Shown piece by piece: positions 7,808 through 14,136 of a DNA stretch of 14,766 nucleotides. Position numbers and translations under genes: made by a program. The notes under the pieces were generated by a model. It ran no database searches, was not told the DNA's origin, and saw nothing but the letters and a program-made list of their open reading frames with translations. The stretch is from Pseudomonadota bacterium (GTDB taxonomy: Bacteria; Desulfobacterota; Desulfovibrionia; Desulfovibrionales; Desulfovibrionaceae), in NCBI GenBank assembly GCA_023450535.1, contig JAEXGX010000341.1, positions 1-14,766 on the forward strand, given 5' to 3'. Position 1 is the stretch's first letter, and the number at the start of each line of letters is the position of its first letter.

Positions 7808-7844
7808 TGTCGCGGAGTGCGACATATATGTCGTGTTTGACACG
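7808..7844. promoter_or_regulatory. Inverted-repeat cluster, putative activator binding (UAS/operator) sites
   Basis: Three overlapping dyads occur in 37 bp: ATGTCGC/GCGACAT with a five-base gap (7808-7826), the perfect 14-mer CGACATATATGTCG (7820-7833), and CGTGT-TTG-ACACG (7832-7844). All share the TGTCG/CGACA or related half site. The cluster is about 93-129 bp upstream of the start predicted for the sigma-54 promoter, the usual distance for enhancer-binding proteins. It also lies just upstream of the activator's own ribosome site, so autoregulation is likely. Confidence 0.65.
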
Positions 7845-7910
7845 GATAGCATACTTCGTCAAGGAGGGGAACGCGATATCCTCAACGTCAGGGCGCTTTG
7901 ACATGGTTCA

Positions 7911-7926
7911 TGGCACGAAAAATGCT
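7911..7926 (+). promoter_or_regulatory. Sigma-54 promoter of the OsmC operon
   Basis: TGGCACGAAAAATGCT matches the -24/-12 consensus TGGCACG-N4-TTGCW at every position except the first T of the -12 block. GG is at 7912-7913 and GC at 7924-7925, correctly spaced. The predicted start is near 7937, which leaves a leader of about 100 bases before the ATG at 8037. Confidence 0.8.
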
Positions 7927-7938
7927 TTATCATGCGTG

Positions 7939-7969
7939 ACGCGCCTTTCTTCCGACCCGGAAGGCGCGT
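7939..7969 (+). other. Hairpin at the 5' end of the OsmC-operon leader
   Basis: ACGCGCCTT (7939-7947) is the exact reverse complement of AAGGCGCGT (7961-7969). An alternative inner stem, TTCCG/CGGAA (7950-7962), can stack in the loop. It begins within a few bases of the predicted transcript start and has no T-run, so it may protect the 5' end or regulate translation. Nothing else is evident between 7970 and 8025. Confidence 0.55.
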
Positions 7970-8036
7970 TGTGACACCACAAACACGCGGCGGCTGAAAA
8001 TCGTCACCCGCGCAATCCATTTTTTCGGAGGACGCC

Positions 8037-8474
8037 ATGTCTCATCAGCAAAGCATCCGTATGACCCGTCAGGGCGACATCATTGATCTTGATATGGAGT
8101 CCGGCCTGTTCGGTACGCTCCATCTGGATAACGGCGCTGTGCCCGCTGAAGAGCGCCCCGGCACAGCAAAAAAACTGCTTGCCGCCTCTGCGCTGTATTG
8201 TTATTGCGCCGCGCTGGACAAGGCGCTGGAATCGCGTGATGCCAAATACCGCAGTATCGAAGGACGCGCCACAGTGGAGACCGGCATTGATGACAAGGGA
8301 CGCGGCCGCGTAGTGGGTATGACCCTTGACGTCACGGTACACATGGATGAGGAATATGAATTCATCTTTGACCGTGTAGCCAAGATCATGCGTCAGGGCT
8401 GCCTGATCACCGGTTCGCTGGAAGGCGCTTTCCCCGTGAAGTACAATCTCGAACTTGACTGTGACGAAGAATAG
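8037..8474 (+). CDS. OsmC-like protein
   Basis: Member of the OsmC/Ohr family, cytoplasmic proteins that reduce organic hydroperoxides or bind small thiol-reactive molecules. The 145-residue product has the family pattern: AASALYCYCAALDKALE with Cys55 and Cys57 on the first long helix, the YRSIEGRATVETG and MTLDVTVHMDEEY strands, and RQGCLITGSLEGAFPVKYNL with Cys122 at the second cysteine position. Which of Cys55 and Cys57 is peroxidatic is unclear; the extra Cys57 is unusual. The start is fixed by GGAGG (8027-8031) with a five-base spacer; the 14 bases ending in this ATG are identical to those at the binding-protein start. First gene after the sigma-54 promoter, so expression should depend on the divergent PAS activator. 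Its true substrate is not known. Confidence 0.8.
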   Translation: MSHQQSIRMTRQGDIIDLDMESGLFGTLHLDNGAVPAEERPGTAKKLLAASALYCYCAALDKALESRDAKYRSIEGRATVETGIDDKGRGRVVGMTLDVTVHMDEEYEFIFDRVAKIMRQGCLITGSLEGAFPVKYNLELDCDEE

Positions 8475-8476
8475 TC

Positions 8477-9586
8477 ATGGGACATGCCGCAGATACATTC
8501 AGGAACGCGGCCGGTGATATGCACAAGGACGGGCCCGGAGGAGCGCCGGAAGAAAACTCCGGCGGCCCTGCAGGGCTGACGAGCCTGCGCGAAAGGAAAG
8601 AGCTGGGGTATGCCCGGAAGGGGATGTTTCTGGCGCTCCTGTCCGGTATGGTCTGGTGTTTTGACGGATTGGCATTGGGCAAGGGACTTTCTTCCGCGCC
8701 ATTCGCTGACCCGCGTTTCTGGCTGTTTGCTCCGCTGCTGGCGGCGGGGTTGCATGATCTGTGCGCCGCCGTGGTTTGTTTCATATACAATTGTCTGCAC
8801 GGGCGGGGCAGAGAAGTGTTCCGCACACTGTTCAGCAAGCCGGGGCGGTTCTGCATCCTGGGAGCGTTGTTCGGCGCGCCTTTCGGCATGGGCGGCTACC
8901 TCATGGCTGTTTCTCTGGCGGGTACGGCCTATACTCTGCCCATCACTTCGCTATATCCGGCCATTGCGGCTGTGCTGGCCATGATCTTCCTGCGGGAGCG
9001 GATCAGCCGCAGGGCATGGGGTGGCCTGCTCCTGTGCGTGGCGGGCGGCGCGGTTATCAGCTACACGCCGCCCACATCCGGAGTGAGCGAATATTTCTAC
9101 CTGGGGCTGGCCTTTGCCTTTGTAGCCTCATTGGGTTGGGCGGCGGAAGGCGTGTGCGTGACTTCGGGTATGGATTTTATCGAACCTGCGGTGGCGCTCA
9201 ATGTTTATCAGATAGTCTCTTCCCTGCTGTACGCGCTGGTTATTCTGCCTTTGCTCTGGCTCGTGTTCGGCGGAGAAGGCGGATTGCCGGTGGGTGAATT
9301 TATTTCCGGAGCGTTCCGTAGTGCGGGGCTTCCCTATATTGCGCTGGCCGGACTGGTGGGTTGCGGAACCTATCTGTGCTGGTACGCAGCTCTGAATATG
9401 ACCGGCGTGAGCCGCGCCATGGCTCTGAATATCACATACTCTCTGTGGGGCGTCGTGTTCAGCGCATTGCTCACCGATATTGAAATCACCCGCAATCTTG
9501 TTACAGGGGCGCTGGTTATTTTTTCGGGCATGGTGCTGGTTATCGGTAACCCGCGCGAGATCGCCAACCTGCGCAATGTGAACTGA
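8477..9586 (+). CDS. DMT-superfamily (EamA) transporter
   Basis: Predicted inner-membrane exporter or metabolite transporter with ten helices. The 369-residue protein has a Gly/Pro-rich hydrophilic N-terminus of about 46 residues, then two five-helix EamA halves: one from about 50 to 190 (including LPITSLYPAIAAVLAMIFLRERISRRAWGGLLLCVAGGAVI) and one from about 205 to 360 (VSRAMALNITYSLWGVVFSALLTDIEITRNLVTGALVIFSGMVLVIG). Each half ends in the typical EamA conserved helix pair. Its start is two bases after the OsmC stop, so the genes are translationally coupled. An ATG at 8621 would remove the extension but has no properly spaced ribosome site. Substrate unknown. Context suggests removal or movement of a compound linked to OsmC activity. 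Confidence 0.85.
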   Translation: MGHAADTFRNAAGDMHKDGPGGAPEENSGGPAGLTSLRERKELGYARKGMFLALLSGMVWCFDGLALGKGLSSAPFADPRFWLFAPLLAAGLHDLCAAVVCFIYNCLHGRGREVFRTLFSKPGRFCILGALFGAPFGMGGYLMAVSLAGTAYTLPITSLYPAIAAVLAMIFLRERISRRAWGGLLLCVAGGAVISYTPPTSGVSEYFYLGLAFAFVASLGWAAEGVCVTSGMDFIEPAVALNVYQIVSSLLYALVILPLLWLVFGGEGGLPVGEFISGAFRSAGLPYIALAGLVGCGTYLCWYAALNMTGVSRAMALNITYSLWGVVFSALLTDIEITRNLVTGALVIFSGMVLVIGNPREIANLRNVN

Positions 9587-9621
9587 CGCCGTCAGAGGCA
9601 GGCGCTATAAAGGACTGTTTT

Positions 9622-9891
9622 ATGTTCGGATGCAAGCCACCCTTCCGCCTGGGCGTGGGCGCGGCCCTGCTTGACGGAGAAGCCCGATCGGCGGCGGAAC
9701 TTGTCCAACTGCTTGTTCTGCGTTACCCCGGCGAGCGGCAGGTCAATGAAAAAGAAGTGGAGCATCACCTTCAGGCCCTCAAAGGCGTGGGCATACTGGA
9801 TATTGCACAGGAAAGCATGGAAGACGGCGTCTATGTGCAGCGCTACACCGTGACCGCTCACGGACGGGAGAGGATAGTCCGGGCACTGTAA
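9622..9891 (+). CDS. Small winged-helix DNA-binding protein
   Basis: An 89-residue protein with a likely winged-helix fold: helices around RSAAELVQLLVLRYPG and VNEKEVEHHLQALKGVGILDIA, where the second would be the recognition helix, then a beta wing VYVQRYTVTAHGRERI. The GILDI...YVQRYTVTAHGRE pattern is like PadR/ArsR/MarR-type regulators, but it does not clearly belong to one family. AAAGGA (9609-9614) precedes the ATG by seven bases. It follows the transporter by 35 bp and is probably the third gene of the OsmC operon. A regulatory role on the operon is an inference. Confidence 0.65.
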   Translation: MFGCKPPFRLGVGAALLDGEARSAAELVQLLVLRYPGERQVNEKEVEHHLQALKGVGILDIAQESMEDGVYVQRYTVTAHGRERIVRAL

Positions 9892-10271
9892 ATGTTGCTT
9901 GCCAGAGTGCTTCAAAGCAGTTCCTCCGGCTTGTTCCCACGCGGTGTTCCATTTTCGGTTACGTCGCGTCGTACTACACCTCCCCCTTTTCCCATGTGCT
10001 GAAGAACATTCCCGTGGGAACCGGCTACGCCATTTGGTACGTCCTCGGCATCGTATTCATTTCCGTGGTGGGCGTCGTCTATTTCAAGCAGCATCTCGAC
10101 ATGCCCGCGTATATCGGGCTCGGGGTCATTATTGCGGGTGTGGCGGTCATTAATGTGTTCTTCAGATCGGTGAAACATCAAGGCGCAGGGGGGAAAGGTT
10201 TCCGCTCAGAATCGATATCCGAACGACAAATTCAGCCTTTGCCGTTCGTGTTCCTGTGTCCACATGTTTGA
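9892..10271 (+). pseudogene. Truncated SMR-family (EmrE-like) multidrug efflux gene
   Basis: The frame running through 9945-10271 encodes FLRLVPTRCSIFGYVAS, then IPVGTGYAIWYVLGIVFISVV and LDMPAYIGLGVIIAGVAVIN, which match helices 2-4 of the small multidrug resistance family. Helix 1 with its essential membrane glutamate and any normal start are missing: in this frame the bases before 9900 lie inside the preceding winged-helix gene and are not hydrophobic. The first in-frame ATG is absent until far into the protein. The 3' end runs about 34 residues past the usual SMR end, through 66 bp of the convergent Slam gene, to TGA at 10269-10271. Both ends therefore look decayed. It was probably the fourth gene of the operon. 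Confidence 0.7.
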
Positions 10272-11612
10272 ATCCCGTTTGATATACGTATATTGCAGCG
10301 TCGGTGTGATGTCGTACTTTTCAAGCAGGCTGGAGGAAAGGGATGCGAAGATCTGCCATGTTCTGTCCTTGCGCCGCGTTTCAGCTATGCGGTAATTGCG
10401 GGTGATGTACCACTGAACGTCATGATAACGGGCATCGGTCAGGCTCAGTTCGCCAAACAGAGAAAATCCATAGGGCAGGACACGGTAAAGGCCCAGAGCA
10501 TAACGCCAACTGTCGCTGCCATAGGCGGCGGCTTCGGCGTTTTCCCTCTGAAAGGCCAATCCGGCCTGAACAAAGGTTCTGTCGTTCACGATATAACGGG
10601 CCTGAATGTGGGAGAACGTGCTGTCTCCCTTCAAAAAACCGTCGATATAGCTGTCATTGTAACGGATTCGCGCCCAGGAAAGCCCGCCGCTCAACAGAAA
10701 ACGGTTCAGCATCCATTGCGCGTCAAAGCTAAGCCCGTATTCTTCACTGTATTGCCGTCCGGCGTACCAGCGTTTGCGGAATGTGGGCTGCAGACTTATT
10801 TCTCCCTGCTCAAAGGTCTGGCGCGGGCCGCTGGCAAGAAAAAGCTGATAATCGTCAAAGGCGTTCTGCTCATATTCAAGCGCGTTCAGGCTGATGGTGT
10901 TGCGCAGACCGAAATCCCGGCTGAAGCGCAGGTAGTGATTGAACGTTGCGCCCACGCCAAGCCCGATGCCGCTCTGTTCTTTTTCCAGAGGGCGGCAGAG
11001 CAGCATGCCGCCGAGAGCGATGCACTCCTCTTCACCGCCTGACGCCTGATTGAGGTTGGAGTCGGGAACGAGCGCCACGTTGAAGCCGATATTCCAGTCT
11101 TTTCTGCGCCGGATCTGCGTGAGGAATTCGTCGACCTTTTCCTGCACTTCCGGCGGAAGCCCGCTCCCTTTCACAAGTTCAAATTGTAACTGGGCGTCTT
11201 CATAGTCCCTGTTCAGAAAGTAGGCCCGCGCCAGCTCCAGGCGTACTCTTGGCAGGTTAGGGTTCTGGCGGAGAATGTCCAGAAACAGAAGCGAGGCTTC
11301 CCGAAAGCGGCCTTCCAGCATGAATATTCCCGCCAGCTGAAAGGCGGCTTCGATCCGATACTCCCGAACCCGGCCGCGAGCGATCAGTTCCTGATACAGG
11401 GTGACAGCTTCGTCCCTGCGTCCCTGACCGGCAAGGACGCGGGCCAGAACAAGGGCTTCCCTTTCCGTGAGGCGTTTCTCCCCGGCGGGCGCAGAAGCGC
11501 CCGCCGCCGGAGGGGCCTCCCGCTCCGCGCCTTCCGCTGCGGGGAGGGGCGCGAGCAGCGCGGCAAGCAGCAGAAGCAGCGGAAAACGGGGCGAGGAGAA
11601 CGGGAAGAACAT
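10206..11612 (-). CDS. Slam, surface lipoprotein assembly modulator (DUF560 outer-membrane translocon)
   Basis: Outer-membrane protein that moves partner lipoproteins to the cell surface (type XI secretion). The 468-residue product has a signal peptide (1-29), an Ala/Pro-rich linker to about 45, and TPR-like helices (about 46-168: EALVLARVLAGQGRRDEAVTLYQELI, AAFQLAGIFMLEGRFREASLLFLDIL, VRLELARAYFLNRDYEDAQLQFELV), which is the periplasmic chaperone-like part of Slam. Then comes KDWNIGFNVALVPDSNLNQAS, typical of the DUF560 barrel start, and alternating beta strands to the end, closing with LSFGYRF, whose terminal Phe fits BAM recognition. Neisserial Slams have about the same size and order. It starts seven bases after the lipoprotein stop. 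Its 3' end overlaps the SMR remnant. Confidence 0.88.
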   Translation of the reverse strand: MFFPFSSPRFPLLLLLAALLAPLPAAEGAEREAPPAAGASAPAGEKRLTEREALVLARVLAGQGRRDEAVTLYQELIARGRVREYRIEAAFQLAGIFMLEGRFREASLLFLDILRQNPNLPRVRLELARAYFLNRDYEDAQLQFELVKGSGLPPEVQEKVDEFLTQIRRRKDWNIGFNVALVPDSNLNQASGGEEECIALGGMLLCRPLEKEQSGIGLGVGATFNHYLRFSRDFGLRNTISLNALEYEQNAFDDYQLFLASGPRQTFEQGEISLQPTFRKRWYAGRQYSEEYGLSFDAQWMLNRFLLSGGLSWARIRYNDSYIDGFLKGDSTFSHIQARYIVNDRTFVQAGLAFQRENAEAAAYGSDSWRYALGLYRVLPYGFSLFGELSLTDARYHDVQWYITRNYRIAETRRKDRTWQIFASLSSSLLEKYDITPTLQYTYIKRDSNMWTQEHERQRLNLSFGYRF

Positions 11613-11619
11613 GACCTGT

Positions 11620-12765
11620 CTACTGCTTTACACCAAAGGAGCCGTCGAACATGAACTGGTCTCCGGCGTCATTTTTCGCGCCGATTTCAAAACGCCCGGA
11701 TGCCTCGCTGGCGGAACCGGAAGGTCCATAGAAATTACCGCTCAGGGATGCGCCTTCTATGTTGCTTGGGAAATGGAACTTGGAAGTGTTGCCGTTATCC
11801 GCGACTGTGGGCATTCTGCCGTCATTGTGGAATTCGCTGTTATACACGGTGAGCTGAAAGCCGATATTGTAGAAATCTGGGAAGCTCATGGCCAGATTGC
11901 CGCTCCGTCCCCCGGAATCGATGTTCAGCGTGGCATCTCCCCGAAAGAATTCCTGATCAGGTTTATCCAGTGTAGTTCCCCTGTACTGCGTCGCCATGGC
12001 TATGGCTTTTCCTGTGAATACTGCATTGGCAGCGGGTACTTTCAGATACGCAGAGTCTCCCCCGCTGACGGGGATAAAGGTAATATCTGTATAAGGATCA
12101 TCGGCTGGATAGGTCTTTGACTGCCCGTTCCACTCGAAGGTTCCGACCCAGCCGGATTTTACGCCCCATGCGCCGAAAGAAGCATACGTCAAATTCACCA
12201 GACCGGAATTCAGTGCCATGAATTCTGTTCCGCCGAGAGCTGTCCCGGTAAAATATACTGTCGGTTTCGCGGGATCATCATGCATGGGGCCCCAATCTGC
12301 ATGATCGTACCTGGTTCCCCGCCGAGGTTCTTTAAGGAAGTCTGCGGTGTTGTCCGTCATATCACCAATTCCAATGACTAGTTCTGGTCCTCTTTCACCG
12401 TGTTGTGGGAGTTCGGCAAATTGGAATTCTTTGAGAACTCTTTCATCCGGCCCCCCGTATTCGGCGATAATATCTATGGAATTTCCGTGCTTGATAGTCA
12501 GAGTCTGTCCATTAACTTCGGCAGTGAGTCCGTCGCTTTTGAGCGTGGCTTCCAGGCCGCCGCTGTCTCCGGTGTTGGAGTAATCCTCCGCAAGATAACC
12601 CTGTTGGGGCATGCCGCCGGTGATTTCGCTGGCGGAGATGGTCGGACGCGGGGCCAAGGGGGTACCGCCACTCCCTCCGCCTCCCCCGCCGCCAACGCAG
12701 GCCGTCAATGAGACAAGGCTGGCCATCATGGCGAAAAACACGGATCTTTTCGATGTTGTGTTCAT
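11620..12765 (-). CDS. Slam-dependent surface lipoprotein, TbpB-like barrel
   Basis: Predicted surface-exposed lipoprotein and client of the Slam encoded next. The start at 12765 has AGGAGG (12774-12779) eight bases away; the longer open frame to 12849 lies inside the next gene and lacks a signal peptide. The product is 381 residues: basic N-terminus, hydrophobic stretch, lipobox LTAC with Cys23, then a poly-glycine tether (25-34) like those of TbpB and fHbp. The mature part is beta-rich. Residues about 240-381 resemble the C-terminal eight-stranded barrel of TbpB-type lipoproteins: VFTGKAIAMATQY, GDATLNIDSGGRSGNLAMSF, SLSGNFYGPSGSASEASGRFEI and a closing FDGSFGVK. The N-terminal lobe has no recognisable ligand site, and no TonB-dependent receptor lies nearby, so the ligand is unknown. 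Confidence 0.82.
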   Translation of the reverse strand: MNTTSKRSVFFAMMASLVSLTACVGGGGGGGSGGTPLAPRPTISASEITGGMPQQGYLAEDYSNTGDSGGLEATLKSDGLTAEVNGQTLTIKHGNSIDIIAEYGGPDERVLKEFQFAELPQHGERGPELVIGIGDMTDNTADFLKEPRRGTRYDHADWGPMHDDPAKPTVYFTGTALGGTEFMALNSGLVNLTYASFGAWGVKSGWVGTFEWNGQSKTYPADDPYTDITFIPVSGGDSAYLKVPAANAVFTGKAIAMATQYRGTTLDKPDQEFFRGDATLNIDSGGRSGNLAMSFPDFYNIGFQLTVYNSEFHNDGRMPTVADNGNTSKFHFPSNIEGASLSGNFYGPSGSASEASGRFEIGAKNDAGDQFMFDGSFGVKQ

Positions 12766-12803
12766 GCGAACGTCCTCCTGGTAAAAGAATTTGAAGAAAT
12801 GCA

Positions 12804-13505
12804 TTACATGTGAATACGATTTTTCAGTTCCAGCATGACAGGCGTCCACAGTCGATCTCTGTAACGGTTCGCGTATCCTGGATGATACAGTCGGAACGTG
12901 TTGTCGGGTAAATTTTTATGGGTAAGCCGTGCCAGCTCTCGAATATCAAACGTCTGGGATACAGGCAGAAACTGCACATCCTTGAATATTCTTTCAATAT
13001 AGTAGTCATAATTTGGACCTGTCAGAAAAATCAAAATATTTGGATCTGCCGCAGTAATTTCCGCAGAAAGGGTTTGAAAGTGATCCAGATATTCCATAGT
13101 AAGAGCACTATTTTCCAGCATACGGTGTGGATTCACATCTCCGATTATGCGAAATATATTTGACCAGAATATATAATCTCTCGATAGATCCTTTTCTCCA
13201 TTTATCATACATTCAAATTCATGAATAAATCTCCAGTAAGGAGCATGCCAGTCAATATTTTGGAGGGCATCTGCTGTAAATTTCATGGCGTCTGATACTT
13301 CAGTTATGTAGCCCCATCCATTTGGATCCTGGCCAACGCACATGATTCTTGTTTTGATGTCGGTATATGCATCAGGGCAGTAACAATATTGAATGACAAA
13401 TTCTTCAGAGTTTCCGAATATGTTCTCACATTTTTCACGAAAAACCATAGTCTGTTCATTTATGGATGTATAAATATCCATAAGTTTTTTGTTAATATCA
13501 TTCAT
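12804..13505 (-). CDS. Uracil-DNA-glycosylase-like protein
   Basis: Predicted cytoplasmic member of the UDG superfamily, function unknown. The 233-residue product has a GQDPNGWGY motif (58-66) in place of the UDG water-activating loop (GQDPYH in UNG), YIFWSNIF (111-118), a DPNILIFLTGPNYDYYI strand-loop (154-170) and RLYHPGYANRYR (205-216), where HP at 208-209 would be the second catalytic loop. The GQ-x-x-NGWG version is typical of accessory-genome proteins rather than housekeeping UNG. The start is supported by AAGGA five bases upstream, and a TATAAT box lies on the minus strand at 13521-13526. The gene is clearly more AT-rich than the operons to its left, suggesting transfer. It ends 38 bp before the lipoprotein start, so readthrough into the Slam operon is possible. 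Confidence 0.6.
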   Translation of the reverse strand: MNDINKKLMDIYTSINEQTMVFREKCENIFGNSEEFVIQYCYCPDAYTDIKTRIMCVGQDPNGWGYITEVSDAMKFTADALQNIDWHAPYWRFIHEFECMINGEKDLSRDYIFWSNIFRIIGDVNPHRMLENSALTMEYLDHFQTLSAEITAADPNILIFLTGPNYDYYIERIFKDVQFLPVSQTFDIRELARLTHKNLPDNTFRLYHPGYANRYRDRLWTPVMLELKNRIHM

Positions 13506-13621
13506 AAGAATCCTTGTTGTATTATATGGTTTTATAAAAGGTTTACTTTAATGTTTTACAAAGCCAAGATACAGTGAATTACGGATACTCTGCGCTCTGT
13601 AATGGAGTCTCGTTGTGTTCA

Positions 13622-13658
13622 ATTCTGGAGTATTTTCACTTTGAAAATACTCCAGAAT
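13622..13658. repeat. Perfect 17-bp inverted repeat with a three-base loop
   Basis: Bases 13622-13638 are the exact reverse complement of 13642-13658, around the loop CTT. It lies 28 bp after the DUF6140-like stop and about 117 bp before the UDG-like start on the minus strand. There is no T-run on either side, so it is not a classical terminator. It may be a processing or attenuation hairpin, or a remnant of a mobile element end. The remaining bases of 13506-13685 show no gene. Confidence 0.85.
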
Positions 13659-13685
13659 ATGTGAAGGAAAGAGGATTTTTCGTCA

Positions 13686-13898
13686 TCATAATTTCTTAAT
13701 ATCAAAATAGGATGAATATATAGAACTCATTTCAAAACCATATTTCTTCTTAAATGCTTCCTTAAAAAGACTAAAATGGCTGCTGTTAGAGAGTGAAAAA
13801 CAGGAAGAAGTGGAACTAGTTACAACTTCAACATTCATTCCTTTTTGTATCTTGCCAGAATTCATATCTTTTTTAGCTGTTACCAGGAAAACTGCCAT
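13686..13898 (-). CDS. Small DUF6140-like protein
   Basis: A 70-residue protein of unknown function. The start at 13898 (MAVFLVTAKKDMNSG) is chosen because AGGAG (13905-13909) lies six bases upstream; an upstream in-frame ATG at 14039 would place the 31-bp repeat array and the divergent promoters in coding sequence. It resembles a family of short accessory proteins with a V-T-x-K strand, a KGMNVEVVT core (residues 23-31), a FKEAFKKKYGFE helix and a final YFDIKKL strand, which I recall as DUF6140. No signal peptide or metal motif is seen. A minus-strand promoter TTGCTT (14008-14013), 17 bp, TATATT (13985-13990) fits this gene. Probably co-transcribed with, or separated by the hairpin from, the UDG-like gene. 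Confidence 0.6.
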   Translation of the reverse strand: MAVFLVTAKKDMNSGKIQKGMNVEVVTSSTSSCFSLSNSSHFSLFKEAFKKKYGFEMSSIYSSYFDIKKL

Positions 13899-13984
13899 GA
13901 CATACTCCTGTGATATTTTTTCTAAAATTGGTGTGCTGAAAACAAGATCAATAATATCCCGTAATGTAGTTACTTGTTTCCAAA

Positions 13985-14013
13985 AATATAAACTGTTCTT
14001 GAAGAGCAAGCAA
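13985..14013 (-). promoter_or_regulatory. Predicted sigma-70 promoter of the DUF6140-like gene
   Basis: On the minus strand, TTGCTT (14008-14013) is 17 bp from TATATT (13985-13990). It overlaps the -35 of the divergent Xre promoter, so both genes could be controlled together. Confidence 0.5.
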
Positions 14014-14028
14014 ATACCTATAGATAAT
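13999..14028 (+). promoter_or_regulatory. Predicted sigma-70 promoter of the Xre gene
   Basis: TTGAAG (13999-14004), an 18-bp spacer and GATAAT (14023-14028) give four of six and five of six matches. The -10 falls inside the first 31-bp repeat, so a repeat-binding protein would block this promoter. Confidence 0.45.
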
Positions 14029-14120
14029 TTTACATGCAAAAAACTTACCTGTAGATGGTTTTACATATATAAAATCTATCTATAGAGGGTTTTATGTGCG
14101 GATAGCTTACCTATCATTCG
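14016..14120. repeat. Phased direct-repeat array, 31-bp period, in front of the Xre gene
   Basis: Units start at 14016, 14047 and 14078, with a partial fourth at 14109. Core sequences are ACCTATAGATAATTTTACAT, ACCTGTAGATGGTTTTACAT, ATCTATAGAGGGTTTTATGT and ACCTAT. The period is exactly 31 bp each time, close to three helical turns, so bound proteins would sit on one DNA face. Best read as an operator array for the adjacent Xre regulator. Iterons are the alternative, but no replication gene is present. Confidence 0.8.
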
Positions 14121-14136
14121 TGATCAGGGAGTTATC

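Noticed and set aside
6809..7840. 343-codon open frame on the plus strand inside the activator gene
   Set aside because: The activator frame has intact Walker, GAFSGA and HTH motifs; the opposite frame has none and no ribosome site.
7787..7852. N-terminal 22-residue extension of the PAS activator
   Set aside because: No ribosome site at 7852 or 7825; a good one precedes 7786, and the region holds regulatory dyads.
12766..12849. Longer N-terminus of the surface lipoprotein
   Set aside because: It would bury the signal peptide and lipobox internally and overlap the UDG-like gene.
13899..14039. 47-residue N-terminal extension of the DUF6140-like protein
   Set aside because: Conserved part begins at 13898 with a proper ribosome site; the extension covers promoter and repeat sequences.
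14016..14120. CRISPR-like repeat array
   Set aside because: The 31-bp period has no separate spacers: similarity covers most of the unit and decays, copies are few, and no cas gene is present.
14016..14136. Iteron-type replication origin
   Set aside because: No replication initiator, DnaA box set or AT-rich unwinding region tied to the repeats; the adjacent Xre gene explains them better.
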